DNA of 64,000 nt from Paragorgia papillata (GCA_035771165.1 JAWNZC010000469.1:1204001-1268000); one strand, 5' to 3'. Counted from the first letter of the stretch, positions 22,986 through 37,943 are shown. The notes: generated from the letters alone by a model not told the origin. Made by a program: numbers and translations.

Positions 22986-23433
22986 TTTATAGTATGGTGT
23001 TGAAACATTTTTTAACACTTTTGAAGTTTAGAACATACCTTCCCAGTTCTGGGCTGTATATCCACCAAAAATATAATCGCCGACTTTCACTAAAGTCACT
23101 GTAGGTCCCTTATTGTCACAACATCTGTGAAAATCTTGTGCACCCCATCCATCTCTGCTACTAGCTCGATAACAAAGACGCCATTGAAACTGATCATCCA
23201 ACCATTCTTTCATTCGACTTTTATAATCATTTTCCCCTTTCAGAATGATGGAGCCATTCAATAAATCACGAGGCATAGGATGATCAGCTAAATAAAGTTA
23301 CACATGAAAATTAAACATGATTTAATTTAAACAATCCTAAAATTCTCATTTCTTTTTATCATAATCATTGACTTTCTTTGAAAACAATTGGTTTTAGATT
23401 TCAGGATTTTTTCTTACCGACTTAAGATTGAAT

Positions 23434-24770
<1,337 letters not shown>

Positions 24771-24855
24771 ATCATACTAATAAGGGCATGCGTCGTTGAT
24801 GACTTAGGGACGCATCCAAATTGGTTGGCACCAATTTTCTTAAGTATTGCTGGTT

Positions 24856-25200
24856 TCGCATCCTAAGCCCCCTCCCCCTAATAAACCCCTCCATCCGATA
24901 ACACCCCTCCCTCTAATAAGCCCCCTCCCTCTAATAACCCCTTCCCTCTAATAAGCCTTCCCTCTAATAAGCCCCCCTCCCTTTAATAACCCCCTCCCTC
25001 TGATAACCCCCTCCCTCTGATAACCCCCCCCCCCCCCCTCTGATAACCCCCTCCCTCTAATAAGCCCTCCCTCTAATAACCCCCTCCCTCTAATAAGTCC
25101 CCTCCCTCTGATAAGTCCCTCTCTCTTAATAAGTCCCCTCCCCCTAACAAGCCCCCCCCCCCCCCCCCCCCACTCTAAGCCCCTCTCCATCTCATAAGCT
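24856..25200. repeat. CCCTCTAATAAG array in intron 1 of gene B
   Basis: 16- to 18-bp imperfect units of CCCTCTAATAAGCCCC with two C runs. Same kind of array as in gene D intron 1. Confidence 0.8.
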
Positions 25201-26440
25201 CCATTCCTCTAATTAGCTTCCTCCCTCTACAGTAATCATATCATTCTACGATCTTACCTATTTCTCCCAATTTCTCCAGAATATCATCAACAACCAAGTC
25301 ATCTATTTTCTCACTTTCATATTCAATCTTGCCATCATGCACAGGCTTCAAATTCTTTGGACTCTCATTCTTGACATGTTCAATATTTTCTTCAATCATC
25401 TTCTGAGAGGAAAGTACTTCTTCAATGCTGCCTTTCTCCAAAAGACTCCTTGGTAGACCAACTGAGTTATTCACCTTATCAACATAACTCTTTATGCCAT
25501 CCTGTTGTTTGCTCAGATCTGTGTGCATTTCATTATAAATCTTGTCTACTTCGTTAATCATAAGCTGAGCTTTCTCGTCTAGCTTCTCCGCGACTTTTTT
25601 CAAGATGTCTTCTTTCTGTTGAGTGATTCCTGGCCTTGACTTTCTTGGCGTTCTCTTCAAGGAAGTGTGTGACCTTGCTGATGGCTTCCAGTGCTTCCTT
25701 GGCCTCAGATAATTTCTCGTCTAAAGTGGCACAGCCTGATCGTAATGCTTCTCTTTGCTTTTCAGCCACTTCGTCAACCGAGAGACATGAATGATTTTGT
25801 TTGATGTGATTCAAGAGCATACAATGACTACAGATCAGTTCTTTGCATGTCTCGCAATAGAACTCAAGGGTCTTGTTCTCATGTTTCTTGCAGTAAAGTT
25901 TTGCTCTGATCTTGGCTTCGTTCTCAGCTTGACTCAACTCGTTTATTGATAGCACAGTGTGTTTCTTGTTGCTTGGCCACATTTCGTGAGACGCGAAACA
26001 TTTTTTGCACATGAACATCTCACAAGTTGTACATCGACTAACGGCTGGCTCTTGGCAATGAGAACATTTAGAAACCTTTGCTCGTCGTTGAATCGCCATG
26101 ACGTCTAACATATTTCGGATAAAATGACTGCTCGCCATTCCTGCTACTTCATCTTTTGGTTTCAGATTAAATTCTGACCGACATGTCGGACAGTTGAATA
26201 CTTCAATCTCTTTACCAGCTGCTTTATCACGATGGCGTTTTACAAACTTCTCTAAACAGATTTTGCAAAACGAGTGTAAGCAAGGCATTAATGTTCGTGG
26301 TTCGTTCAAAGTTTCTAAGCAAATGGAACATGTCAGTAAGGATTCTAGTTGATCAACTGGAACGGCGTCGGTTGAAGAAGTAGCCATTGTAGACAACGTT
26401 TTGTTCAAAAAGTGTAGTAGTTTCGTGTGTTGATACTCAG

Positions 26441-26558
26441 TTTATAGTTAAACTGCAATGCCGACGGAAAGCGAAAGTGTTGGAAGTCGTTGTCTCTGAA
26501 TTCTCAGTAAATGGTAATACGATTCTTGGTAAACTATCAAATATCCTGCTGTGATTGG
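26441..26558 (-). promoter_or_regulatory. Gene B promoter: CCAAT, IRF-type element, TATA
   Basis: CCAAT at 26558-26554, GAAAGCGAAAGT at 26467-26478 and TATAAA at 26446-26441. The spacing to the ATG (26387) is the same as in genes A and C. Confidence 0.5.
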
Positions 26559-27589
26559 TTTTCTATTTAGATATTCCTGTTTATATTTGCAATCTTTTAA
26601 ATTAATTTTGAATAAATAATATTAAAGCTTTTTATAGTATAATTATGTTGTGTTAAGTTTTATCTTCTAACACCCATATCTTTAACTGCCAAATTTCTTG
26701 ATGTGCTGCTTATCCAACACAAGTATTAATTTCCTCAGTTTGTAGTGTGGTGTTCAAACACTATACACTTTGCTGATCAAATATGAACTATTATATAGTG
26801 CCCTTCACAATCTGGTTATTTTTACAAATAAAAGTCTGGGGGTAATTTAGTAGTTATTGATTTAGTCATATAAGATTAATTCATAGTATTGCTTCCATAC
26901 AAGATAGTATGTTATATATAAAATTTCCAAAAATATATACAGTACTTTGCAGTTACCAGCTGATTGTTACTCACTTACTGTGAATCCGTTGTTGATTTAG
27001 GGCTAATATTTTTGGGTCATAATTTTTCTAAGGCTACCCAGAGACCCTGGAAAGTTGAAATGTTGTCTTTAAAATTGAAAAAAGAATCCTTCTCGAGTAA
27101 CTTCAAATCACTCTCAAAATGTGGGAAATGCGTTTTTAGAGCTACTAATTTTGAAAATTTTCCGGGGGGGGATGCCCCCGTACCCCCCTAAAAAGGTGGA
27201 CCACACCTTACTAGCAATGGTCAGATTTTTTGCTGGATCCGCCCCTGTTGAGTACAATATATAGACTAGAGAACATCGCTTGCTTTTGCCAAGGAGCAAA
27301 ACAGCCGAAACTGACGTGAATGCCTTGCATAACAAATTAAATCTCATTTATATACATCATGGTGACACATGAAAAGTATTTTTACTGTTGCGTTTACACT
27401 TTTGATCAATTCTAGCATTTTCAAAATTATTAATCTCTTGGAAAACCACGTGGTGAATATGTTGGGCTATTGTGATGTCACGATCATTTCCGAGCCAGCG
27501 ATTAGAAATAGCTTTGGTTAGCTTTGCAAACTGTTGAAATGAGAAAGAGGCGCCGCCATACGACACAGTTCAGACCATGGATCCCAGCT

Positions 27590-27800
27590 AAGCCCTAGCC
27601 GTTGATTTTACGGAGGGAGGAAAACCGTAGCCTGCGAATACAGCCGCCTCACATCGACTAAAGTCTACTCACGTGAGTCCCAAGCTCGAGAACGGGGCTG
27701 TTCCCAGACGGTCACCCATCCATCCAAGTACTAACCCCGTCCAACTGGGCTTAACTATTGGTGAGAGGCAGCGCCCTAACAGCACACGTCATCCGTGCTC
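27590..27800 (-). mobile_element. 5S rRNA-derived SINE
   Basis: Same element as 7080-7315 in the gene B flank; GGTGACCGTCTGGGAACAGC on the minus strand. Confidence 0.7.
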
Positions 27801-28299
27801 TCTGTTTTCACTTTGCTCTGTAATACATAACCTGATGCAAACACTCGTGTAATAAGTTTGGTAGAATTCGAACTTTCGAAGGTGCTTAGGTAAATTGTTG
27901 AATTCGTTGTTGTCGTCATCGTTTTCTAGTTCTAAAACATGACAAGCACACTGTGGAAGCATAACAAGAATTAGAATTATTTACATTGAATGCGTGTCTT
28001 TTACATTCCTTCGTTACATCATGATTGGTCAGATTAACCTAAATATGTTTCCATATATGGTAACAGGAAGTTTGTTGCATAGTCATAATAATACATAATA
28101 ATATCCAGTCATAACTAATCTTAAAGTTACATTCTTATATTAAACAACAATGTTTATTCAGTTAAGAGCATTTCTTAACATTTATGGTACCGGCTATTTT
28201 GATATACAGGCTATTTGCCTGCTATGTGAGTCCATGAGAGGCCCACCCAGGAATTGTTTTAGTTAATAAGCTCGTATTAATAAAAAATCTCATTTACTG

Positions 28300-28560
28300 T
28301 AGACGTCGCGCTAGGCCGTGAGACGTTACACTACATTGGAAGTTACACTACGTTTTAAGACATTACGCTACGTTATAACACGTTATTAAAGCTATGTTAT
28401 ACAACATCACGCTGTGTTGTAAGACGTTTATAAGCTCTGTTTAACGACGTTACATTACGCTACGTTATAAGACGTCACACTTTGTTGTGAGACGTTTTCT
28501 ACGTTCTATAACATTACGCCACGTTGTAAGATGTTACGCTACGTTATAAAACGTATACAC
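28300..28560. repeat. ACGTTAYGCTACGTTATAA-type degenerate satellite
   Basis: Short ACGTTAC/ACGTTATAA units over 260 bp, followed by a GCCGGCTATAGCCGGC-rich stretch. 27896-28300 is otherwise unrecognised. Confidence 0.65.
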
Positions 28561-28619
28561 TAGCCGGCTAGCCGCATGAAAATGCCGGCTATAGCCGGCA
28601 GCCGGCCGCTATTTTGAAC

Positions 28620-28700
28620 CCTGCATCCATCCAAGTACTAACCCCGTCCAACCGGGCTTAACTATTGGTGAGAGGCAGCGCCCTAACAGCATACGTCATC
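28620..28700 (-). mobile_element. 5S-derived SINE fragment
   Basis: Truncated second copy (AGTACTTGGATGGATGC on the minus strand) formed by local duplication of 27715-27895. Confidence 0.6.
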
Positions 28701-28807
28701 CGTGCTCTCTGTTTTCACTTTGCTCTGTAATACATAACCTGATGCAAACAATCGTGTAATAAGTTTGGTAGAATTCGAACTTTCGAAGGTGTTTATGTAA
28801 ATAAAAC

Positions 28808-29105
28808 CCATGCGTGGGGTGTTGGTGGCACAGTGGTTAGCGCACGTGCCTTTCACCTCTGCGACCAGAGTTCGATTCCTGCTCAGTTCAGTTATCTGAT
28901 TAAAATTTCACCTTGGCCGCATGTGAGAAGAGTGTTTCTAGTTTGACTCTACCAAACACCACCAGGTTTCCTCCGGGTACTCCGGTTCCTCCTGTAGTAA
29001 CACTGGACCAATAAGGGATGGACCTCTAGGGGATGGCCTTTATTGAACCTCTAGGGAGAACAGTTAGATACAATTGATAGAGCTATATCCAGTATAAATA
29101 AGATT
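28808..29105 (+). mobile_element. tRNA-derived SINE
   Basis: Copy in the gene B flank; B box GAGTTCGATTCCTGC is closer to consensus than in the gene A flank. Confidence 0.7.
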
Positions 29106-29659
29106 AGTCTACCTATGTGAACATAGGCGGCCATTTTTTATTATTTCTGAATTATGAGTATTTTTACATCAATTACGCAATGAAAGCTGAGCAGTTTTTC
29201 GTCACATCTGTAGCTGTTCCTTTGTTGCGCCAATCTTTTTCGGCATCTTGTGACTCGTGCTGTCTTCAATTTCCTTCGCTTTATAATAGTGAGGTGCAAC
29301 TTCTAGTAACCACATGTTCTCAATTTCGAAGACCTGGGGAAGGAAATTAAATAACAAATAGATCATATTTTCCGTGTGTGTGTGTACTGTAATAGATCAC
29401 AGATTACTTCACAGCGTGCAAAGAATAAAAATGAATGAATGGACGGGCGGAAAGAGGGACGGACGGAGAGAGGGAGAAAGATATGGATAGGTGAATGAAA
29501 TGAATAAATAAATGAAAGGATGAATGACTATAGTGTGAGCTGCTGCAATACCTGTCTCATAAATTCCTTGGGTGGTAAAAACAAGCTCATGGTAAATCAC
29601 CCAACGAGGTTTGTCTTCAAACAGACTACTGTTTGGATGGATCATGACGGTCTGGAAAG

Positions 29660-30795
29660 AAACAAAAATTGAACTACAATGTTGCCAAAGCACTGCAAAC
29701 GAGGCTTTGGTGCTCCTTCACAAAAAACAACCTTCCCTTCCTCCCCTTACAACGCGGACGGCGAAAAATGTTAAAAAATCTCCCCCTGCGCAACTGGATC
29801 TCAGGTTGTGCCTGCGTTCGTTTGTTCGTGCGGAATCAATTATTGGTTTTCATCTGACGTCACGGGGGGCATATCAGGGAGCTTAAGATCTACGAGGGCA
29901 ACTTCGAGGACGACGTCCTTCAAACAAAAGCATTCTTCGTGCAAAACAAAGATAATGAATAATTTCTAGTCCCAAGAGTAATCTGGACACCATCCTCGCT
30001 CAGTATACAACGCCACTCAGAGCATTTTCACGTCTTCAGGACGACGTTGACTCGTGGGCTGACGAGAACTGCTGTAGTGTTGTCTGAGATTGCCTTAACA
30101 CGGACACTGCAACCGTTTTAAAACTTTGAAAATTATAAAACAAGCTTCAAGTATTGAATACAGTAGTCGGTTAACCGTGACTTCTTTTTCATGCTAAAAT
30201 TTGAATTGCTTTTTAACCGCCGTCGTCGTCCTAGCATCTTAAGGTCTCTAATATTGGTGCACAGAAACAACGAAATGGCGGCCATCTTGGTGCACAATCC
30301 TTATCTTATAGGAATTTAAATCTATTCTTATTCAAATATTTCGTATTGTTTTACCACCCCAACGGGACCACCGATGACGTGGTGAAAACGATCCATAGTA
30401 AGCGACGTTTTAAACGCCAAAAAAGAGCACCACCTTTTAGCCCTATGTCTGTTTTTTTGTATCTACTGTACATGCGAGTAGATACTATGTCGGCATGCAA
30501 GGTTTTCCCATGTTAGCTAAGTAACAATGGAATATTCGTCGAGACCAATCAAATTTCAGAAGGTTTTTCCGATGGAATCACATCCCGAGTCAGTCCGAGA
30601 AGTCTTCTGACGCACTAGATACATGTACGCCCAAGCGTGCCTATTTGTATATATAAACTGAAAGCCCGACGTTCAAAGTCATTTTATGTTTTGCTTGTTG
30701 TTGAATGAAGGTAGTACCCGTGTTGATGTTTCACAGTTCTGTACTGTCCACGCTTACCAAGATGAGCAGTATGGTAGAAGAATCCTGCAGTAAAA
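29660..30795. other. Stretch without recognised features
   Basis: Between the last DHX16 exon remnant and the hAT-like element. No domain, RNA gene or clear repeat seen. Confidence 0.4.
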
Positions 30796-30803
30796 GCCTA
30801 GAA

Positions 30804-31408
30804 CGGGGCTGCCCAAATGGCGGACCGCGGTCCGAATCCGGACCTTTGGTAAATATTTTGTGGACCTCCAGCTAAACCAAATTTGCTGGACATTCCGACA
30901 CAAAAGTTAAAAATATAAGCATACTACCAAAAAGATAAAGTAGGTAATTTGTGCATGGCTTCTTTGTCAATATTGTAACATATTCTGAAATGCCCCCTTC
31001 GTAATTTTCATGCTCCTCTTTTTAAAACACAAATGAATAGTCGAGTCTTACTTTACAATGTTTACCCTAGCAAATTCACACATGCGCAAACGTTTGGCAG
31101 CGGAGTTACCAAAGCCTGGGTACGAGGTTGTACCAAATGCACATTTTGATCGATAAAACATGGCCGTCAATGCGAAGAAAAGAAAAGTAGACCTTGAAAA
31201 CAGGGTTTTTAACCCAGAATGGAAACATGTATTAAAATGTTGAGTTAAACTGCTTTAAGACTTTTATATTTTTTAGCCCTCAAAATACAGGAAATGCCAT
31301 TTCAGAGACCCGAAATTCAAAAAATTTCCGGGGGGCCATGCCCCCGGACCACCCTACAATGGTGTCATCACATACTGGACCACTTCAGAAATTATTTGGG
31401 CACCCCTG
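30804..31408. mobile_element. Non-autonomous hAT-like element with 8-bp TSD
   Basis: Imperfect inverted ends CGGGGCTGCCCAAATGG and (reverse) CAGGGGTGCCCAAATAA, flanked by a perfect 8-bp repeat GCCTAGAA (30796-30803, 31409-31416). Ends and duplication length fit hAT. Inside are a short match to the Mutator-like TIR (near 31115) and a GGGGGGCCATGCCCCCGG motif. Confidence 0.7.
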
Positions 31409-31440
31409 GCCTAGAAGATAAAGAAATGATTTCGCGATTA

Positions 31441-31785
31441 TTATGTAGAAGGCCTTCATCAACATTGAGCAAGCTGATGAGCAAATGTACAGTGGAGTTT
31501 GAATAATTATTATGTAGAAGGCCTTCATCAACATTGAGCAAGCTGATGAGCAAATGTATAGTGGAGTTTGAATAATTATTATGTAGAAGGTCTTCATCAA
31601 CATTGAGCAAGCTGATGAGTAAATGTATAGTGGAGTTTGAATAATTATTATGTAGAAGGCCTTCATCAACATTGAGCAAGCTGATGAGCAAATGTATAGT
31701 GGAGTTTGAATAATTATTATGTAGAAGGCCTTCATCAACATTGAGGAAGCTGATGAGTAAATGTATAGTGGAGTTTGAATAATTA
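31441..31785. repeat. 69-bp minisatellite, five units
   Basis: TATGTAGAAGGCCTTCATCA recurs every 69 bp. The period is a multiple of three, so it stays open on the minus strand; not a gene. Confidence 0.9.
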
Positions 31786-31859
31786 TTATGGGCCAGCCAG
31801 CTGAGGTGGAGAATAATGATCTAGGTGCTATTCCCAGTGACGAACCATACCGGGGCCAG

Positions 31860-31926
31860 TAGAGAAAAACTCGCACTAGAAAACCGAAGGTCGCGGGTTC
31901 GAATCCCAGCGACGGTCAAGTCGAGT
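31860..31926. other. tRNA-like B box remnant
   Basis: GGGTTCGAATCCCAGCGACG fits a pol III B box, flanked by inverted GAGAAAAACTCG/CGAGTTTTTCTC. Probably a SINE remnant. Confidence 0.35.
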
Positions 31927-32495
31927 TTTTCTCTATAATAATAATAATAATAATATGCGTTTATTAAAACTCTTTGCAGCATAGCTGAATTACGAGTTTA
32001 TTAATAGGGATAATACAGGTTATAGGATGATAATACTTACAAGTTATGCAATGTAAAATCTATAAGTTTTTGTAAATTTATAAAAGTGGACCATGCATGC
32101 CAATTGTATTCAAGTATATAAAGGTAATATTAATATTTACATGTTATAAAATTTGAAAATCTATCAGTTTTTGTAAAGTTTGTAAAAGTAGAATGACTTG
32201 CAGGTCTCAAGTTATATGTATGACTAGTACTGGTACAACTATTATAGTTAAAAAGTTGTTTAAGAGGTCCAGTTAATTTATTGTCTTTTGCAAATTTCTT
32301 ACATATACCGTCTCTTCTCTTAACTAATGTTTCGAGACCAGCTCTAATCATATGAGGTATCAGGATTAATTATTGTCATTGCTCTCTTTTGTACCCTTTC
32401 TATTTTGGCACTTAAGTAGTCCGGGATTGCAGACCACACTGGGGCTGCATACGCGAGAATTGGTCTGACTAAACTACAATATACCGTTATACCGT
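31927..32495 (-). mobile_element. LINE 3' end remnant
   Basis: Minus strand: PILAYAAPVWSAIPDYLSAK, IERVQKRAMTIINPD, then after a frame break IRAGLETLVKRRDGICKKFA and YNLRPASHSTFTNF, ending in an (ATT)n tail at 31946-31931. This is the typical C-terminus of a CR1/L2-type reverse transcriptase. It lies between exons of the DHX16 pseudogene. Confidence 0.7.
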
Positions 32496-32579
32496 TACAC
32501 TCACCCGGTGTGGTTCGTCACTCGGAGTAACACCTGATTAACCTGCGTAGCCAGCATTCGGGGGGGGGGAGAGCTTGAG

Positions 32580-32943
32580 TTAAAGAGCGAGAGAAAGAAT
32601 AGGGTGAAGAGCGAGAGAAAGAATAGGGTGAAGAGCGAGAGAAAGAATGGGGTGAAGAGTGAGAGAAAGAATAGGGTGAAGAGCGAGAGAAAGAATAGGG
32701 TGAAGAGCGAGAGAAAAAATAGAGTGAAGAGCGAGAGAAAGAATAGGGTGAAGAGTGAGAGAAAGAATAGGGTGAAGAGCGAGAGAAAGAATAGGGTGAA
32801 GAGTGAGAGAAAGAATAGGGTGAAGAGCGAGAGAAAGAATAGGGTAAAGAGCGAGAGAAAGAATAGGGTGAAGAGCGAGAGAAAGAATAGGGTGAAGAGC
32901 GAGAGAAAGAATAGGGTGAAGAGCGAGAGAAAGAATAGGGTGG
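32580..32943. repeat. 24-bp minisatellite, about 15 units
   Basis: GTGAAGAGCGAGAGAAAGAA-type units, open in several frames on both strands because 24 is a multiple of three. Not a gene. Confidence 0.9.
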
Positions 32944-33894
32944 GAGACAAATGGAACGCCTGTCAAAATGGTATTTCTAAAAGCGTACAAACCAAATGAT
33001 TGACGTCACGTTTACTTCCCGGGCCGTGAATAAAAAGATGCATTATTATGACGTTGACAAAACTCGCACTGTAGGCCCCACCTTGACGAAAGGGGGGACA
33101 CGTAGAGAACCGACGTGAAACCTGTGGTTAGTTTCCTATTGTCCACCTCATTATCCCTCAATGTACCCACCTTTCGCACAGCAATGGAATCGCGAGGATT
33201 TGATGTGATCTCAATTTCTACTCTTTCCATGAGTCCCTCCAACTGTTCTCGTACATCGCGGGCTCGTTTCATAGATCTGTGTTGGATAAAGTTCTCATAA
33301 CATCATTGAGTGGAGTAATTCGTCTCTGCCCACGTAAACATTGAGCAAGGTAAGATGGTCGCCTCCTGGTCGAAAGAAGTTCTTTCTGGCATTATCAGCG
33401 TGTACAGGACTAAAGGACGATAGAAAATGGCGTTGTTTACAGATAACATAGCGGCTATGGTCAGCAGCTGTTCTGTACACATGTACCTTCATTAAAGAAA
33501 AATAATTATTAAAAATAATAATTAATAAATTAATTAATTAATTCCAATCGCGAGCAGCAGAAGTCAAGATGTGGCGTTTGCAATCCCTTTTAATCAAAGT
33601 AAAAACCTACCTAATATGAACAAGTTTTCTCATTGGCTAGAAGTAACCAATCACATTGTCGATTATCAATTAGTTCCCATGCTCCTTACTGATTAGGGTT
33701 AGGGGAAGGTCTTGGCTTAGGTTATCTAAACCAATCAGAAGCCTTGAAAGTCTTCTTAGTATAGGTAGGTGATGACCCAATTTTCACCATCTGTACTTCT
33801 GTGCAGGTTTCTAACATCTCTTTTATTATGTTTTTATATAATATAAATTTTTTACGACAATTTTGTTTCAGAGTTGCTAAAACTAGGGTGACTA

Positions 33895-34012
33895 AAGCCG
33901 GTTTTCCACTAGGCGACTTTTTTAGCGCGAAGCGACTTTTTCTTTTGTCTCATGAGCTCAAAGAAAGTCGCTTCGCGCGAAAAAAATCGCCTAACGAAAA
34001 CGGGCTTTAAAC
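33895..34012. mobile_element. Foldback MITE
   Basis: AAAGCCGGTTTTCC and (mirrored) GAAAACGGGCTTT with inner GCGCGAAGCGACTTT arms. Confidence 0.7.
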
Positions 34013-34316
34013 CCGATCCGACCCGATATAATCATCAGCTAACCCGAACAAACCCGACTTTCTGGTCGGTTCGCGGGTATGTACACCTTAATACGTATTT
34101 TAAAGACAAAAGGAAATATATATTTACTTCTCTGATGCAATGAGAGCTTTGGACATCATAGGATCGACTGGAAATTCAGCCATTCTTCGACCAAGCTAAG
34201 GATTCAAAAACAAGATAAATTAAGGACCACATTATATTCGTTGATAGTTATAGAAGAACAGAGTGTATTACAAAATTGTACCTTGGTCAGTTCGCCGTGG
34301 TGGTTAAGTGCACCTA

Positions 34317-34451
<135 letters not shown>

Positions 34452-34556
34452 CTAAAGATATAAAATAACAGATTATATGTTAGGAGGTCCGTACTGAAAA
34501 TATTGCATGAAGTCACAGAAACTACCTGAGGCCGTATAAGCCAAGGGAAAATATTT

Positions 34557-34960
34557 TACCACTACCACCATCACAACCACTACCATCATCACAACCACTA
34601 CCATCATCACAACCACTACCATCATCACAACCACTACCATCATCACAACCACTACCATCATCATAACCACTACCATCATCACAACCACTAGCATCATCAC
34701 AACCACTACCATCATCACAACCACTAGCATCATCACCACCACCATCATCACCACTACCATCATCACCACCATCATCACCACTACCATCATCACAACCACT
34801 ACCATCATCATTATCACCACCATCATCAATCACCACCACCCACCACTACTATTACCACCTCTACCACCACCATCACCACCATTACCACAACCACCCCTAT
34901 TCCTACCACCACCATTACCACCACCACCACTATTCTCTCCATAACCACCAGTATCATTAC
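34557..34960. repeat. CAC/ATC trinucleotide minisatellite
   Basis: CCACTACCATCATCACAA units just left of duplication copy C. A shorter relative is at 58140-58312 before copy E. Confidence 0.85.
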
Positions 34961-35300
34961 CATCACCGTAATTTATTGACATACTTTATTGGTATACCGA
35001 ATCTTGTTATTAAATCAAAAACTCTATTTAATATACAATTAAGAACTACCCTAAGCCAAAATTTAATTATTTGCAAGAGTGACAATGCTTGCACAGTTCA
35101 TGATTTAATATTCCTATAAGTAATTGTTGTTTTCTAATATTTTTACAGTAAATTACAAAAAAAATGCTAGATCACTAAGGAATTTTGTCAGTAATGTGAG
35201 TAAATGTTTTTCAAATTACTATATTGCTAATCATATTAAAAATTATCATTCTGTATTTCTGAACTTCTACATTTTCAAATCTTGTCTTTACACTGCTAAA

Positions 35301-35463
35301 TAGACCTTATTAAAAAATGGCCGCCGAATTAAAATTATTTTATATACATATAAATTAGCCCTTACGAACTCGTTTTCATGTGTGAAATTCAAAATAATTT
35401 TTACTTTAAAACGAGGTCATAAGGGATAATTTATATGCACATAAAAGAATTATAATTCGGCGG
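35301..35463. mobile_element. Foldback MITE present only in the C copy
   Basis: Arms GCCGCCGAATTAAAATTA and its complement near 35321 and 35462 enclose a short centre. The B and E copies of the block have an uninterrupted CTAAATAACTAAG sequence here, so the insertion came after duplication. Confidence 0.65.
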
Positions 35464-36009
35464 CTAGTAACAGTTGATATTTTACTTTAGAGATTAATTA
35501 ACTAACACAACAAAATCTACCTAACTTCTGAAGTTGAAAGAAACATAAACGTGTTTAAAAATAAGCCGTTAAAATGTTGCTTTTCAACTTCGTAAAAACA
35601 TATAACAAACTGCGAGAAATGCCTCTTAACAGACTTCAGTTAAAGTCAAATAATTTTCCAAAAGGCTTCTGGAGGAATCGCGTTTTCCGTTCGCGATATT
35701 TTTCAATTGGTGCTATCCTTTTGAAATTTCTAGATCCGCTCCTCAGAGCTTTAGTTTGTGATGTTTTCTGTGTGCTGTTCCACTGTTTTAAATTTTTGTT
35801 AAACTTTCTTTTTTCTTTTCTTTATTTTTTGTTTCTCTTTACTCTGTAAGAGTTAGAACTGGGATTATATAGAGTAAGGGTTATAAGACAACGTTTTAGG
35901 GTTGGTTGGGATAGGATTTTGTTCAACGACATGACCTAGGTTCTTTATAAGCGTAAACAATTGAGTGCTGCGTACGTAGTGTTTTGGATAATAGTAAAGT
36001 GAAAAGGTA

Positions 36010-36715
36010 GCAAACTGCCGAGATTTCAGAAACGAAATACTGACGTTTCGAGCGCAGCCCTGCATCAGAGTTTACTTAAGAAAACTGATAAAGGGTACCA
36101 CTCAAACTGACATCAGTTATTCGTTACTGTCATAAAAGGCTCTGCTCGAAACATCAGTTTTTCGTTTTTAAAATCTCGTCAGCTTGCCATCTTTCCGTTT
36201 TATTAAGCCTGTTTTCCAGTCATCGCAGAAACTGGCTTGCAGCTCGCAGCGAGTACTTGCATCTAATTAAAAAGAAGTCAGAGTGAAAAACAAGCACTGT
36301 GAGTTAGTTTGAATTAGATGTAAGTACTCGCATTGAGCTGCGAGTCAGTTTCTGCCATGACTGGAAAAGAGGCTTTATAGGTTCTGCTTAGTCTGCTTCA
36401 CAGAGATCTCTTCGGCCCCAACACAAGGAATAGCAAGTTTAGAATATAGAGGGCCTTCTTGGCAATGTAGAAAACTAGAAATACAAATCGAAAATGTTTA
36501 AAAGGTTGGTGTACTGCTGAATTGAAATACTCATTAAGGAGGACTAACGTTTTTAGCGTAGGTCCTTCGTCAAAAAGAAATTCGTACTGAAATAAACGTA
36601 TATACAATATTCTTTTAAATTTCACTACACTATTTATTTCTCTCCACCCCCCCCCCCCCCCCCCCCCCTCTCTCGCTCTCTCTCTCTCTGATGAAGGATC
36701 TTCGCTCAAAACGGC
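36010..36715. repeat. Hairpin-rich Penelope-like region in duplicated block (C copy)
   Basis: Motifs at minus 36069-36042, minus 36573-36546 and plus 36688-36713; the homopolymer-C and CT tract is at 36646-36690. Confidence 0.5.
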
Positions 36716-37714
36716 CAGTCCTGCTTCATGAGTATTTCAGCTGTACACCAACTTTTTAAAAGAATCCCCCGACTGTTTGAACAAGTAGACATGAAAATGT
36801 TGGCAATGTCGTTTATCTTGAAAATGCGTTGAATTTTATCATTTTACCATCTTGAATGATGACGTGAAATGGTTGCAAGCGAAGAAAAGCATATCTACTA
36901 GACGTGATTGTTGAAAAAGATTATATTTCGATGGCTTCAGACTGACTTTTTCTCATAATAAGAAGCATAATGACCTTTTGATTTAAAACTGATCTAAGAT
37001 TAGAGAATTAGGATTAGAGGGTTAGGATTAGTATTGTCACAATGTCACTGTGAGGTCAGTAAACCAATTTCTTGCCTGGTTGTTTTCGTGTTTTATTCAA
37101 CTCTTTTTCGGCGGTGGATATTCCCAGTGAGGAGTAAAATCGTCTGGCGTTAGCCCAGAGTAAAATACGTAAGACTTGAGAGTCGAATGCCGCTTAGAAA
37201 TGGTTAAGTGAAAGGTATGAAAGTTAACTTTCTTTCCTCTAAAACGTTTTCCAGTGTAGATTTGTGCTTCCTTCTAGTTCCTTGCATAGCTCTAGTGTCA
37301 GTGCTGATAATTGAAAAGTTTGTTTTTTTTACATTCGCAGCGTGTCTGTATCTGCCATCCGGAGAAAAATTAGATTTACCGTAAAAAGTGCAAACTTAAT
37401 CCAAATTAGAATTTCAGAACTTACTAGGACAAATATTTCTTCGCTCCTGAGAACTTTGAACTAATACTTTTCAATACTAAAGAGTAACACCAGGACTGAG
37501 GAAAGAACTAAAGAATAAAACACAAATCTACACCGCAAAATGTTTTAGAAAGGAAAGATGTAATTTTTTATAGCTTTTTCCTATCAAGTCACGTCAAATT
37601 TCGATGTTCCAGACTTCTAGTTTTAGATAAATATTTTAAAAAACAAAACTGACATTAAAACAGTCCGATCTAGCAGTCATTGACAGTCGTGCTACTATTT
37701 AGTTTCACGTCATT

Positions 37715-37739
37715 TGACGTCATTATTCAAGATGGCGCC
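37715..37739. promoter_or_regulatory. CRE plus YY1-like module 3' of gene C
   Basis: Only the second TGACGTCA is intact (37715-37722); the first has become CACGTCA. The YY1-like site reads AAGATGGCGCC (37729-37739). Confidence 0.3.
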
Positions 37740-37943
37740 ACTCGTGGTGAAATTAGCTTATACTCGCACATAATCTTTTTGAAAAGTAAATTATTTTTAA
37801 ATTTCTTACAAGGCATTTTCAAAATAGACGAAGACGTTGACAACATTTTGATGCCAACTTGTTCAAATAGTCGGAGATGCCTTTTTGACATTTTCGATTG
37901 GATTTTGATATGAGCGTGCGTAATTTGTTATCAGCGGTATTAC

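Larger units (their letters stand above)
26388..29330. repeat. Duplicated 5' flank of gene B, enlarged by insertions
   Basis: Matches the A flank but with extra DNA at 26600-27240 (AT-rich, ending in a GGGGGGGATGCCCCCGTACC motif) and at 27896-28620. The 5S-SINE tail 27715-27895 is repeated at 28621-28800 around the second insert. Confidence 0.7.

Noticed and set aside
32580..32943. Regular 24-bp repeats that could suggest a CRISPR array or coding repeat
   Set aside because: There are no unique spacers, and units are contiguous with period divisible by three; it is a minisatellite. The same holds for 31441-31785 and 55563-55958.
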